Shown here: piece by piece, positions 44,977 to 55,877 of the stretch
Layout of the letters: every line of letters starts with the position of its first letter
Position numbering within the stretch: the first letter of the stretch is position 1
Assembly (NCBI GenBank): GCA_023052935.1
Contig: CM041292.1
Location: 29,275,454-29,339,453 of the forward strand
DNA: 64,000 bases
From: Piezodorus guildinii
Lineage: Eukaryota > Arthropoda > Insecta > Hemiptera > Pentatomidae
Direction: 5' to 3'
The notes under the pieces: model-generated
Told to the model about the DNA's origin: nothing
Seen by the model: only the letters and a program-made list of their open reading frames with translations
Database searches by the model: none
Position numbers and translations under genes: made by a program

Positions 44977-45656
44977 ACACTATTATTATTTATTTATTGA
45001 AAGTAACTTCTAATACAATCAATGTACACTATTATTAAATTAAAGCTATATGAACATATAGCATGTTATAGTAATGTTATACTATATCGCCTGAGATCAT
45101 TTATTAAAATCGAACTTGGGAAAAGGAATCACCCTCCAGTTAATAGCATGTACAAATCCTAACTCGGTCAGAACTAAATCAAATAGTAAATGGCTCAGTT
45201 TAAAGAACTTATTTTCTGAAAAAAAAGTAAAAGTTGATAAGTTTTAGTATTTTGGATAAAAACGAAAAGTCTTTGAAAAGTAAAATTTTCTTTATAAGAT
45301 TGGTATATTCCTGATGTTAATTTGACTTTTTCCAGAATCAAGATACGGGAAGTACATCTTTATTCCATAAATCTTACATATTTTTAATATTTTCACAAAA
45401 GGGCTTCTTACCTATGCCACCCGGTACTAATTAATTCTGATAGGATACATATGCAAAATATTTAAAATTATCATTAAAATTTGTATGAAATAACGAATTT
45501 GTATGAGTGAAATTGCGAGTTTTAAAGTAGTGAAATACTTCCACAATTGACACGTTGATTTCCAAACTGTATCCACTATAGAAAATTTTACAGGAAACGC
45601 GATGTCATATATTAATAAACTAATTTAGTTGATTATTTAAAAAAATAAATAAAAAT
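44977..45656. other. Unassigned AT-rich sequence
   Basis: No gene or repeat family was recognised. Confidence 0.5.
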
Positions 45657-45667
45657 CTAAAGCTTCT

Positions 45668-45956
45668 TGTTTGTTTGTTTATTTATTTAACGTCACTTTA
45701 TGCTACTATGGCTAATCGGACGATGTTACAGTGGGAGTCCTAAATTTTTCCTATCCAGGTTTTATTAGGATAGGGATCTTTAACGAGTACCGGACATCGC
45801 ACAGGCTCGGGACCACCATTTAATGTCTCCTCCGAAGGACGGCATAACTAAGGATTTTTTACTCCCATTAAAAAATCCTAGGACCACCTGCGGGTTTGAA
45901 CTCATGACTTTGGCACAGGAGGCTGTTATGCTAGCCACCCAGCTACAAGTGACCCC
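45668..45956 (-). mobile_element. SINE-1 with 11-bp TSD
   Basis: It is flanked by CTAAAGCTTCT at 45657-45667 and 45957-45967. The full antisense family is present: tail, CCTATCC stem, ACATCGCACAGGCTCGGGAC, GAAGGACGGCATAACTAA, the hairpin GGATTTTTTA with TAAAAAATCC (45852-45878), and the head with GGGTTTGAACTC. Confidence 0.93.
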
Positions 45957-46106
45957 CTAAAGCTTCTTTTTAATGTCTTAACGACGCATTTTTCAAAATT
46001 ATTAAGCTTACTATGCTTTTTTAACAATATAATATGGATATAATACTTTTTGGAAAAAATTGAAAAGGACGTGCTACTTTTTGGAATAATATAACGTGCG
46101 TTATAA

Positions 46107-46387
46107 GGGATCACTTGTAGCTGGGTGGCTAGCGTAACAGCCTCCCATGCTAAAGGTCACGGGTTCAAACCCGCAGGTGATCCTAGGATTTTTTAATGGG
46201 AGTAAAAAATCCTTAGTTACGCCGTCCTTCGGAGAGGACGTTAAAAGGTGGTCCCGAGCCTGTGCGATTCAGGTACTCGTTAAAGATCCCTATCCTAATA
46301 AAACCTGGATAGGCAAAATTTAGGACTCCCACTGTAGCATCGTCCGATTAGCCATAGCAGCATAAAGTAACGTTAAATAAATAAACA
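46107..46387 (+). mobile_element. SINE-1, best-preserved copy, 14-bp TSD
   Basis: It is flanked by AACGTGCGTTATAA at 46093-46106 and 46388-46401. The A box lies in TAGCTGGGTGGCTAGC and the B box is GGGTTCAAACCC. Hairpin 1 is at 46186-46212 (10-bp perfect stem, 7-nt loop). Hairpin 2 is CCTATCC with GGATAGG and a loop that contains AATAAA. The tail is AAATAAATAAACAAAC. It faces the copy at 45668 head to head, 150 bp apart. Confidence 0.95.
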
Positions 46388-46401
46388 AACGTGCGTTATA
46401 A

Positions 46402-47465
46402 TAGTTGGTAGGTAACAGCCACCATAACCTTTCCCATTCAATATTACTGATAACTAACGTCTTTATTATGTTAATTACGAAGTTATGTATATTCCCTTAT
46501 TCTCCTTCAGAAAATAGAAGAGAATAAATTAGAAAAAATAGAGAAATAACATTTTACATTTTATTTTTTTATTTTCCATAAAGGAAATAGTAAAGGGGCC
46601 TTTTATTTATTTATAACTCTGTAATAATGAAGTATGTAATTATAGATATTCTAATAAAATGTGTGTTTCTGAAAAATTTTAAACACAATTTATGATATTG
46701 TAAGAAGAAACACTATGGAAAAACTTAAATGCATATTACTAAAAACTACCTATATAAACAGGTTTACCCTAATATTGTTATTTGGTAATAATAAGCCATT
46801 GTATAATAGTTTGCAGCGTTCTTGTTGTTGTTGTTTTTTTTTTTAAAAAATATACGGCCCCAATATATATAAAAGTATTGTGAAAAAAAAGTATAATAAA
46901 AAAATTCCAGAGTTGTTAATTAAATAAATTGATATAGAAGAACGTAATACCACCAATAGCTCGGAGATAAATGAGGAAAATTGAATAAATGGATATGTTT
47001 TTTATATTGATTTTATTTGCCATGTACAAATTAATTACTGAGAATTGAAGCTAATGATTATTCTTTTGGATATAATTTGTGTAAACCAGGTATAAACCAT
47101 ATAATTTGTGATGTATTTTATAGATGATGAATTTATCTATTCATGTATATATATATTTTTTTTTTTATTGAGATATATTACAATTTGTTACAAAATGAAC
47201 AATAATAATATTTTTTTTTTTTTTTTTTTTTCCAAATGACCGTCAAGACTTGAATCCAAATCCTATATGGTCAGTACTTGTTTGCCATAATTTAATAGAA
47301 ACTTAGGTTACGGAACCAAGTATAATAGAAAAAGATCAATAAATTAATTAAATAGAGTATAAAATATGATTATGTAAATGAGACAGGAAGGTGACTCAAA
47401 ATAACTAGAAGAAATGAAATAATATTAAAATTAAATTAAGCTCTGTGAAGTGCCTCATTTTTATT
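46402..47465. other. Mostly unassigned; possible LINE 3' UTR scrap at 47160-47215
   Basis: It is AT-rich. 47160-47200 (TTATTGAGATATATTACAAT) matches the start of the antisense 3' UTR piece at 56705 and is followed by a T-run at 47211-47231. Nothing else is recognised. Confidence 0.45.
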
Positions 47466-47985
47466 TTATTTATTTTTTTTTTTTATTTTTTTTTTTTTTT
47501 AGATTTTGCATTGAGCGTTAATGAAAAACTTCTTGATGATCATGAACTTTTCTTTGTCTAACTTATGTAAAAACATTGCTTCTGTTTCTGGGGGAACCAC
47601 TACTTCCCTTTGCATTCTATATTTTTTGCATTGAAATAAAATATGGCGCGGGTCTTCAGGAACTTTGCATGTTAGGCAATTGCCATCTTTTTCCATTTTC
47701 ATCAAACTGAGAAATTTTTTTGTGCAGCAATGGTTAATCCGTAGTCTTACTAATTGTGAAATTTCTTTTCTATCAAGTTGTTGGTTATTGGAGAACCATG
47801 GTATAAGGCTAATGGTTGGCTGGGTTTGATAGTAATCTTTGCCTTTAAATTGTGACTCCCAGTCATATTTCTCCTGCCATTCCTGGACTGCTTCTTTCTG
47901 TAGACATTTTAAAAGGTAATAATAATATTGATATGATACCACATTCATACTATATATACAGAAAATGATAATAATAGTCAAATTA
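47466..47985 (-). mobile_element. I-like LINE, 3' end fragment
   Basis: Its poly-A is antisense in the T-rich run 47466-47500. The minus-strand frame 47499-47981 (160 codons) encodes a post-RNase-H region: EWQEKYDWESQFKGKDYY, LVRLRINHCC, and the C-x2-C-x6-H-x4-C motif in NCLTCKVPEDPRHILFQCKK. This cysteine motif is typical of I-group LINE C-termini. The insertion is 5'-truncated with an open frame. Confidence 0.8.
47499..47981 (-). pseudogene. I-like LINE ORF2 C-terminus
   Basis: Only the C-terminal tail is left; the endonuclease, RT and RNase H cores are missing. The first 25-30 codons (rich in Y and I) probably derive from flanking AT-rich sequence, so the true fragment starts near LLKCLQKEAVQEW. 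Confidence 0.75.
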
Positions 47986-48044
47986 CATAAAATAGAAAAT
48001 AAATAAATTCATATATATATATAATATATATATATATAAAAAAA

Positions 48045-48262
48045 AAAAAAAAAACCTGTACCACTACAACCCATGAAGGGTCTTGGGCTCAGTACATATA
48101 GAGATTCGTACTGTTTCTAGGCCAACGGCAGTGCAATGAGGTGATTAGGCCTTAATCACGCTCAGCCGCCAGGTTTTTCCCCAATTAATTTGGGTACCCA
48201 CTTTATAGAGGCTGGGTCTGCCCCAGGAGGGTCTCCATACCCTAGGGTCGCCCCCCGACTGA
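48045..48262 (-). mobile_element. SINE-2 body, head lost
   Basis: Antisense SINE-2: ACTACAACCCATGAAGGGTC, GATTCGTACTGTTTCTAGGC, TCAGCCGCCAGGTTTTTCCC, CTTTATAGAGGCTGGGTCTG and CCCTAGGGTCGCCCCCCGAC. It ends where an AAAAT simple repeat begins, so the tRNA-like head is replaced. Confidence 0.88.
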
Positions 48263-48326
48263 ATCAACAGAATAAAATAAAATAAAATATAAAATAAAAT
48301 AAAAATGAAATATTTATTCTGTTGAT

Positions 48327-48365
<39 letters not shown>

Positions 48366-48410
48366 TATATATATACAATAAAATAAAATAATAAATAAAA
48401 AAAACAAAAC
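48263..48410. repeat. (AAAAT)n and (TA)n simple repeats
   Basis: AAAATA-type units lie at about 48275-48305 and 48380-48400. A TA tract lies at about 48330-48375. Confidence 0.85.
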
Positions 48411-48672
48411 AAATCAAAACAACAACCTATTATTGAGATAAATAAAGAGTTGGCAAATAAATAAACATCTTACACACAATCATAACTATATACAACTGCT
48501 AAAGGGACCCCAGCACGCGCTTTTCCCTCCACTTGTGGAGAAAAAAGCGAAATCTAAGAGATCCCAGCGCCTCTATCTCAGCCGCATCACTGGTCTGAGC
48601 CAGTAGAATCTGAGTTAGGGCGCTGTAGCCACAAACATAAGTGGAGGATCTGACCAGTGTCAGGACTCCATT
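48411..48672 (-). mobile_element. Jockey-A-type 3' UTR fragment
   Basis: It is similar to 14060-14250: GAGATCCCAGCGCCTCTATC, AGCCGCATCACTGGTCTGAG, GGGCGCTGTAGCCACA and AGTGGAGGATCTG. It includes the CCACTTGTGG hairpin core near 48528. No ORF part is left. Confidence 0.75.
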
Positions 48673-48894
48673 TTAAATGTTCATGTATATTAATGATTTA
48701 ATTTCAGTATATTGCTTTGGTTCCTTATTTTGAATAATACTCCTAGGTAATCAGCCATAAAAACTAATAAATAAAATATTTTATTCTGTTTGTTGTGACC
48801 ATTTCTTGGGTTGATTTATAGCAGTGTTTGTTCAACTTTAAATAATTCAGTGCGTCCGAATTGTTTTGAAATGAATTACTGAAACAATGAAATT

Positions 48895-49385
48895 TATTAT
48901 TTTTATTTTTAAACATATTTATTGATATTTACAACTTATTATTATATACAATAGGTAAATGTGGTGGACACAGTAAACTGACATGAAATACATGAAGAGA
49001 CGCCACCCATTGGCATCTCTCTAAAAATATTTTAAACTAGGTCTCGGGACCTATGTGGGATGTGGGATTTAAGAGTGTGGGAGGCAGTAAATGGATCATT
49101 ATCTACCGATAACACACACGTGTCATCAGCATAAGTAGAAAGGAAAGTGTTAGGATGGGTTGGGATATTAGCTGTATAGACTGTATAAAGGACAGGTCCT
49201 AGTATGCTGCCTTGGGGAACACCAGCAGATTGAGAAAAAAGGAAGGAATAGGAGCTGTGGTGATTTATTTGGAAAGATCTATCAGCAAGGTAGGACTGTA
49301 TAATAAGAAAATAAGTAGGGGGGAGAAATAGGCGGAGCTTGTAAAGCAAACCCGGGTGCCAGACTTGGTCAAAGTACCAGTGAAA
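48895..49385 (-). pseudogene. Jockey-B LINE with internal deletion; RT palm piece
   Basis: The antisense 3' UTR (48895-49040) is joined directly to RT palm sequence. The minus-strand frame 49032-49349 has YLADRSFQINH, AGVPQGSILGPVLYTVYTAN, and TYADDTCVLS with the catalytic YADD intact. The thumb and C-terminus between palm and 3' UTR are missing (compare 41668-42337). Confidence 0.88.
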
Positions 49386-49487
49386 GTACCATCAATGAAA
49401 TTAAAATTTGAATGATTAAACTTTTCAATTCAACTAGAAAATTGTATGTAGTAAAAAAAACACCGATGACATAATTCACATTTCGAG

Positions 49488-49985
49488 AAGAAACCAATTA
49501 GTAACTTTATAAATCTGAAGTTTCCGACGTAAAGAGAACTGCGGTGACGTTAACAGATAGTAGATCCTATTCGTCTTAGATCGTGCTAATTTCAATATCT
49601 CATGAACGTGACTGGAGAAGGTGATATTTCCAATGTCACACCCAGGTAGACAATAGTGTGGGAAACAGCTAGGTCCGTGATATCCAGCTTGAAAATTCTT
49701 TGATAGAGGCCTCTTACCCTTTTGAAACGACATCATGATGACATCCGTATTAGCCGGAACCACACGATGCCCTTTTTCCTCAGACTTTCAATGATGGAAG
49801 TCGAAGCCAACTGTGCTTTCATTCGGGCTTGTTCAGCGTTTACCCTGGATATGTATATCCCGATATCGTCAGCATAGGCTACTAAGAATACTGCTCCTGG
49901 TTGCTTGTCTGAGACCACCGGCACTGTGAAAACAACGAAAAGTACTGGCCCCAGCATAGACCCTTGACGTAGTCCGCAGGTAGTG
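49488..49985 (-). pseudogene. Jockey-C ORF2 palm and thumb piece
   Basis: Frames 49733-49957 (MLGPVLFVVFTVPVV, VAYADDIGIYISRVNAEQAR) and 49476-49763 (NITFSSHVHEILKLARSK, YYLLTSPQFSLRRKLQIYK) together cover the region just upstream of the fragment at 37781. One frame break lies near 49745. The palm catalytic YADD is intact, but the rest is lacking. Confidence 0.85.
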
Positions 49986-51197
49986 TATTCGCCAACCAGT
50001 ATGACAAATGATCATCATTCGGATCAATCGGCAAAGGGAGTCAAGTTGAGGTTAAGATTCCTTTTTAGGAGTGAGGCATATAGTTTTTAAGAAACCTTTT
50101 TAAAAGTACTGTTTTCACGAGATTATTTGTACTTTTAGGGTTATTATGGGGCATATAACTTAAATATCTTAATAGCTATATATTATTCCGCTTTGTAATA
50201 GGATAATTTATACACCAAACTTATTTTTTTACTTTCACTAGAATCTGAGGAATTGAATAAAATGTGTAAAAAATTAAATAAATCACGCTCACAATTTCCC
50301 ATTTTTTTCGCGAATCCTGGGTTGCGTTTCCCCTCACATTTTTAACAGTTCAAGGGTTTGATGCTTATTTTAAACTTAAAAAATTTCATCGATGAGACAC
50401 ATTTTCGATTCTCTCTTTTTTAGTAAGTTTTGATATAGCAGACAAACGGGAATTGCGTTGGTTTTTAAAAATTTCTTTTTTTGTGTTCTTCGCGCAAAAC
50501 TCCGAGTTGGACGATAGAGTTGATGATACGATTTCACCCGACACTGCAAGACCCCTTCATCAAATGTCATGATAGTAGCTAGCCGTTAATTGCGTTGGTG
50601 CCATTACGCCGAGAATTGCGTTAGGCTGGAGCCATGGAGAGGAGAGAGACATAAGTAGGGGGACTATAATGTCCTAATGAAGAGGTTCCAGTCGGATAGC
50701 TAATTCTCCTTGAGGGAGTTCAAAGCCTAACTTTGTTTCTCTTCACTTCCCAGAAGCTTTTACACGGCTCACGGTTCTAAAAACAAATGAGCATAACTTT
50801 TTTTTGTATTTTTGTTTCTTTTTTTTTTTTTGTTAACCTCTTTTTCCGTGTTCTGTTGTGTTTGAGTTCCGTGAAGTTTTTACAATGCTATGCCGAGGGG
50901 TCCCCGGTAACAAGGCGAAAGGATGCTTGTTACTGCAATGGAGATAATTAGTTCTTTTGAACAGCAATCTCTTTCTAATCTTGTGAAATTAAAACACAAC
51001 ACTCTATTAAACTTATGTACTAACTAATTATAAATATTATCATCTTCTAATGAATAAAATGGTTACTTAATTAGTTTTTTTAATATGGTATGAAATTGAA
51101 TTAAAAGAATCTACCAAAAGAATTCTGTTGACTAAAGAACTAGGCTATAGCAACTAAAAAATTACGATTGTAATTATGCAAACCTTTCGACAGATAT
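49986..51197. other. Unassigned, with a GC-richer block at 50540-50760
   Basis: 50540-50760 stands out with GGCTGGAGCCATGGAGAGGA and CCTTGAGGGAGTTCAAAGCC. No repeat or protein could be assigned, so it could be host sequence. The rest is AT-rich. Confidence 0.35.
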
Positions 51198-51205
51198 GTA
51201 TATAT

Positions 51206-51546
51206 TAGGGGTGGGCATAATAGAATGACGATTATCGGATCATTCGATTATTTCAATCATTCGAATTAATCGATTATCGGATTAATCGGTTTCGAGAAAG
51301 GAATGATCATTCGAAGTGAATTGTCTATCGAGGGATTATAAAAAGCTCGGACAAATCGAACGACTTTTTTTCTTTTCTTTTTTTAATTTTATACATATTT
51401 CATCTAGCTAGGTCAGCCATCACAGAGACGGGAATTATGGTATATTGTCTCTCATAATGCATATAAATCCTTCGATCATTCGATTATTTAAATCATCGAA
51501 GTCCTATCATCCGGATATGACGATCATTCCATTATGCCCACCCCTA
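51206..51546. mobile_element. hAT-type MITE with perfect 8-bp TSD
   Basis: TAGGGGTGGGCATAAT at 51206 is mirrored by ATTATGCCCACCCCTA ending at 51546; the terminal inversion extends to about 23 bp with one mismatch. GTATATAT flanks it on both sides (51198-51205 and 51547-51554). An 8-bp TSD and YAGGGGTG termini are typical of hAT transposons. It is 341 bp long with no ORF, and its interior is full of CGATTATTCGAAT-like short inverted motifs. Confidence 0.93.
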
Positions 51547-51628
51547 GTATATATATTAATAAACGTGGTCACAGAAATAGTATCGATAAAAAAAAGTGTT
51601 ACCAAAATTAAACAACCGCATGTCTTAA

Positions 51629-52474
51629 ATAAATCTGGTACGCGCAATACACGACTTACCTCCGTTATTTATATCAATTTAAGATGTTTTAAACGAATTT
51701 AGAAACGAAATAAATATTTAGGGAATTATTCACATTGAATTTTGATAGAAACATGTGTTTTATTAAATAATCGATTATATTATTATCTACAACAATCAGT
51801 TTTTTATTTTTTTATTTTATCGGCTTTTCTCCACTCTCCGTTAACTTTTGCAATAGCATGTATAAGATAATATTTTTCTAAAATCTTTAACATTCCAACG
51901 GTATATTACACATGTATATTAATGTTCTTAAATTCATGAAATAAAAATTGCATTAAAAACATGTTTGCAGTTTTCTCCTTTTGTTAGATATCGAATTCGT
52001 TCAACCTATATATGTACCTGATTCTTAGCAATGCTAATCAGATGATATGGTCAATTTTATAAAATCTACAAAATTAAAGATGGTTTAGAGGAAGAAATTT
52101 TAAAAAATTTGGCGTTTAAGCCCTATCAGACTAATTTAATCAGAATGAGTTAAAACAAAATCGTAAGAGCCGTTTTTAATAAAATCATAAAAAGGTACAA
52201 AATGCATAATATAAAGTGGCTCTTCTGGTTAGCTAATTTTGATGAAAAAGTTGCTGTAATATCTCGGGCGTATAGTTCTTAAATTGGGACTTTTCATTTT
52301 CGCGCTGGACCTACCACACACACACACGCACATACCTTTTTGCGGGACTTGGTTATTTGGAATCAGGTGATCCTAAAATGTGTATTTCCGTTGAAAACGA
52401 GAATTTGAAAATTTTCACGGTCGCAATACTTTCCCTTACTATATATTTTATATATAGGTAAGTGAAAGTAAAAA
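51629..52474 (-). repeat. T-repeat copy 6, complete (846 bp)
   Basis: This antisense full copy runs from AAATCTGGTACGCGCAATAC and CGACTTACCTCCGTTATTTA to TATATAGGTAAGTGAAAGTA. It lies 75 bp from the hAT MITE. There is no coding capacity. Confidence 0.85.
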
Positions 52475-52689
52475 GAAGATACACTTAGCAAAGAACAATA
52501 AATCTCAACATGGAAACTATAACTCAGTTTAAAAAAATCGAAGCTGTTTTGTTGAGAATTAAGATCGCGTTACATTAGGTAAGGACAGCCCAACTTAGAG
52601 TTCTTATCATTTAAGGTATTCTACGTTCGACGAAATAATAAAAATTATGCTATTAACATATTTTCAGTATAATTTTTTTTTTTTTTTTT

Positions 52690-52757
52690 TAATGTTATAA
52701 TCATTGTCCGATTAACCATGAAAACACAAAGTGTGGTTCATTAAATAAACAAACAAA
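52690..52757 (+). mobile_element. SINE-1 tail remnant
   Basis: It keeps CATTGTCCGATTAACCATG and TTAAATAAACAAACAAAT only. Confidence 0.6.
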
Positions 52758-52979
52758 TAATATTCCACTGGCCGCCTTCGAAGTGTGACCTTACAAAATT
52801 TGATGAATTTGTGGACCGAGTGGACTGTGCAGAATTAGACAAATAGCAACCAACAGGCAATAACTCATTATTAATTTATATTTTATATACTTTCACTGTT
52901 TCTCTTCCTGACACTATGGTTGTTATTATTGTATTTATTAGTTCTTTATTGGTTATCATTTAATACTTATAATAAAGTA

Positions 52980-53130
52980 ATTAATTAGTTAGTAGCTGGT
53001 TTCTTAGTTTAGTTAGTTTGTATTATTTCGTTAATTAGTTATAACAAATGAATTATTAGTTTCTGATTTCTTAGTTTAGTTAATTAGTTAGTATTATTTC
53101 GTTAATTAGATAGAACAAATGATTTGTTTA
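52980..53130. repeat. Two tandem ~70-bp AT-rich units
   Basis: TTTCTTAGTTTAGTTA and TAGTATTATTTCGTTAATTAG recur about 70 bp apart. Confidence 0.75.
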
Positions 53131-53340
53131 TCAGTTTATATTTATTAGTTTTATTTACTAGTTATTATTATACTGTTTTTTATAAAATATGTTCTGTAAC
53201 TTAATTTATATGATGTAATAAAAATACGCGTTGTATCACAAGATGGTACGCGTAGAAATAAGAACAGACATTATACATCTCTATCATCCCATGACACTTA
53301 ATCTTTGGCTACGAATACACTATTTATGACCCTAGAAAAA

Positions 53341-53578
53341 AAAATGAAAAACCTGGACATGCATAACCCATGAAAGGTGTATGCTCAGTGCATGGACAGA
53401 TTCGTACTGTTCCTCTACTCAGCCACCACGTTTTTCCCCATTTTTGTACCCACTTTACAGAGCCTCAAAAGGGTCTTCATACCCTAGGATCCCTACTTTG
53501 GCCGGGATTCGACCCAGGACACGGAGGACTGTAGACTAGAGCTCTATCCACTAGACCTCGAGGCCTTCTCATTTTTTT
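53341..53578 (-). mobile_element. SINE-2, nearly complete
   Basis: An antisense copy with ATAACCCATGAAAGGTGTAT, CACGTTTTTCCCCATTTTTG, TCATACCCTAGGATCCC, B box GGGATTCGACCC and A-box region CTATCCACTAGACC. Confidence 0.88.
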
Positions 53579-53643
53579 TTCTACTCTTGAGAAGTGTAAA
53601 TAAAACTTCTTTAACGTTGTATTCACTTTAACAATTTTTAATA

Positions 53644-54568
53644 CTGGGTTGTTTCACATGAAATGTTCGTTTTTATAGTTTTTGAAATACATAAATGATT
53701 TTGCAGGTCTCTGTTGTTTTCTTCCGAATGTTTACATATTTAAAGTAAACAGTTACTGATCCTCTACATTTGTATTAAAAACCTTAGCTTCCCAATCAAT
53801 TACCCACTTTTTAGTATACCTCCAAATATGAACATGGAAACTAGCGATTTTCGAGTCATATTTTTGTACGAGTTCAAACTCGGCCATTCAGCAGCTGAGG
53901 CCGCTAGAAATATTTGCAAGGCGTTTGGGGAAGGGAGTGTTAATGAACGGACCATTCGCCGTTGGTTTGCTAAGTTTTCAGCTGGCGATACCGACTTGGA
54001 AAACTTGCCCCAAGGAATACCTCCGTCCGTAATAGACAACAATGTCCTCAAACATACAGTAGAAGGAAATCCCTACCAAACAGTTAAAGGACTCTCAGCA
54101 CAACTAAATGCAAGTGCATCTACCGATTCCAGACATTTAAAGTGTATTTGGAAGGTGAAAAAGCTCGATACATGGGTACCTCATGATCTCACTGAGCGGC
54201 AGCAAGGCCCCATGTTTCAAAACATACCGTGCAAAAATTGAAAGAACTGGGCTACGAAGTTCTTCCGCCCCCACCATATTCTCCCGACTTGTCTCCAACA
54301 GATTTCCACCTGTTCAGGAATTTAGACAACTTCGTCAAAGGAGAACTTTTTGAAAATAATGATCAAGTGAAAAGTGCGTTTTCAGATTTTGTTTCACATC
54401 AAAGCCTAGAGTTTTTCAGTTCGAGGATAAAAAAAGTTGGGGTCACGTTGGGAAAAATGCGTAGAAAAAGAAGATAAATACTTCGAATAAAATTATCTCT
54501 TTTTCATATCGTATTTTTAATAAAAATCCTTTACCTTGAAAACGGACATTTCATGTGACACAACCCAA
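53644..54568 (+). mobile_element. Mariner M1 deletion derivative, copy 2
   Basis: TA dinucleotides flank the element (53642-53643 and 54569-54570). The termini CTGGGTTGTTTCACATGAAA and its inverted counterpart ending CATGTGACACAACCC identify a mariner. At 925 bp it is about 350 bp shorter than the usual 1.28 kb of mariners. The junction at about 54204-54214 joins LTERQQ directly to ARPHVSKHTVQKL, and the copy at 10896 shares this junction. Confidence 0.92.
53828..54477 (+). pseudogene. Mariner M1 transposase with catalytic core deleted
   Basis: The first frame (53828-54241) holds the two-part HTH DNA-binding domain (AAEAARNICKAFGEGS, NERTIRRWFAKFSAGDTDLE) and the conserved WVPHDL linker. The second (54229-54477) holds the C-terminus: KLKELGYEVL, YSPDLSPTDFHLF and the basic end. 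The region with TGDE (first Asp) and HDN (second Asp) is missing; only the last Asp of the DD34D triad, in SPTDF, remains. The deletion also shifts the frame. A truncated product could still bind the termini, as in known mariner-family repressors, but this is inference. Confidence 0.9.
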
Positions 54569-54570
54569 TA

Positions 54571-55565
54571 TTTTCATATTTACTGCTACAACATGTTATG
54601 TAATATCTAAATACCTCTACTGCTAGTAGATTATATAAACGAAACATCATTGATCAATGTACCAATTTGAAGCTTCGAACCTGACAATACTGAACACATA
54701 CACATTGGCCATGACAAGAGCCACATTTGATCCTCGCTTGATACGAGAGAGTATAGAATATCGGTGAATGGTGGACTAATTGGCTTTAATCCCTCATAGA
54801 CAATAAGCCGAAGACTTAATTAGACCGACACAGGTTCCATTGTCACGCAGGCCAAATTATCTTCATTCTCAGAGTTAACAATTTCCATGGAACTGTGCTA
54901 AACATTTTATAAATATAATACATGTGTGGTATATATATCTCTCTACATATATGTACAATATAATACATGTGTGGTATATATCTCTCTCTACATATATGTA
55001 CAATGATATCGGGATTTTGGTTTTCGCGAACACCAAAACCACAAACCACAATACGGTTTTCCTCATAATTTAGGGAATTATTTCTGAAGGTTTAAAAGAA
55101 ACTTTATTTCACTTTAGATTTTCTTTAAGCGGGAAAAAATATATTTTTTGTTGCCAACTCATCAAAACATTATTCCTAAAATCTAAGTAGTAACAAAGAC
55201 ATATGATATACTGTTGGAAAGCGGAGGATTTTAGAAAAGTGTATGTACAATAAAATAAATCGTACAAGTTAATATAAAGTTGTTGTGAGCCCATACACCT
55301 GTAAACATATGTTATAGGAACAGATGGAGGTTATAATAGTTAAATGTAGAGGGTCGTGTAAGTTATATTTTTCCGATTAGTAGATAATATTTTGAAACAA
55401 TATTACTTATCAAATTGTAACTAAGTTGTTAATATAAATGGTAGGTTGTTATTATAATATAAAATAACATTGTTATTAACTTTTTCAAGTTTAATGCTAA
55501 TACATAAAAGCAGATAATTCACTGTAAACTAAATGGGATTCCTATGGAAACTTGATTTAACTTTT
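54571..55565. other. Unassigned; short tandem duplication at 54915-55000
   Basis: A roughly 45-bp unit (AATACATGTGTGGTATATAT, CTCTACATATATGTACAATA) is duplicated in tandem. No gene is supported; the two frames opposite it encode the repeat only. Confidence 0.5.
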
Positions 55566-55577
55566 AAATGTGATTTA

Positions 55578-55865
55578 TGTTTGTTTATTCATTTAACGTC
55601 ACTTTTATGCTGCTATGGCTAATCGGACGATGCTACTGTGGGAGTCCTAAATTTTGCCTATCCAGGTTTTATTAGGATATGGATCTTTAACGAGTACCTG
55701 ACATCGCACAGGCTCGGGACCACCTGTTAACGTCCCCTCCGAAGGACGGCATAACTAAAGATTTTTTACTCCCATTAAAAAATCCTAGGGCCACCCGCGG
55801 GTTTGAACCCGCGACCTTTGACATAGACAGCAGTTATGCTAACCACTACGCTATGGGTGGCCCCT
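55578..55865 (-). mobile_element. SINE-1 with 12-bp TSD
   Basis: It is flanked by AAATGTGATTTA at 55566-55577 and 55866-55877. The antisense family is complete, with B box GGGTTTGAACCC and the body hairpin at about 55759-55785 (one arm base changed). Confidence 0.93.
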
Positions 55866-55877
55866 AAATGTGATTTA

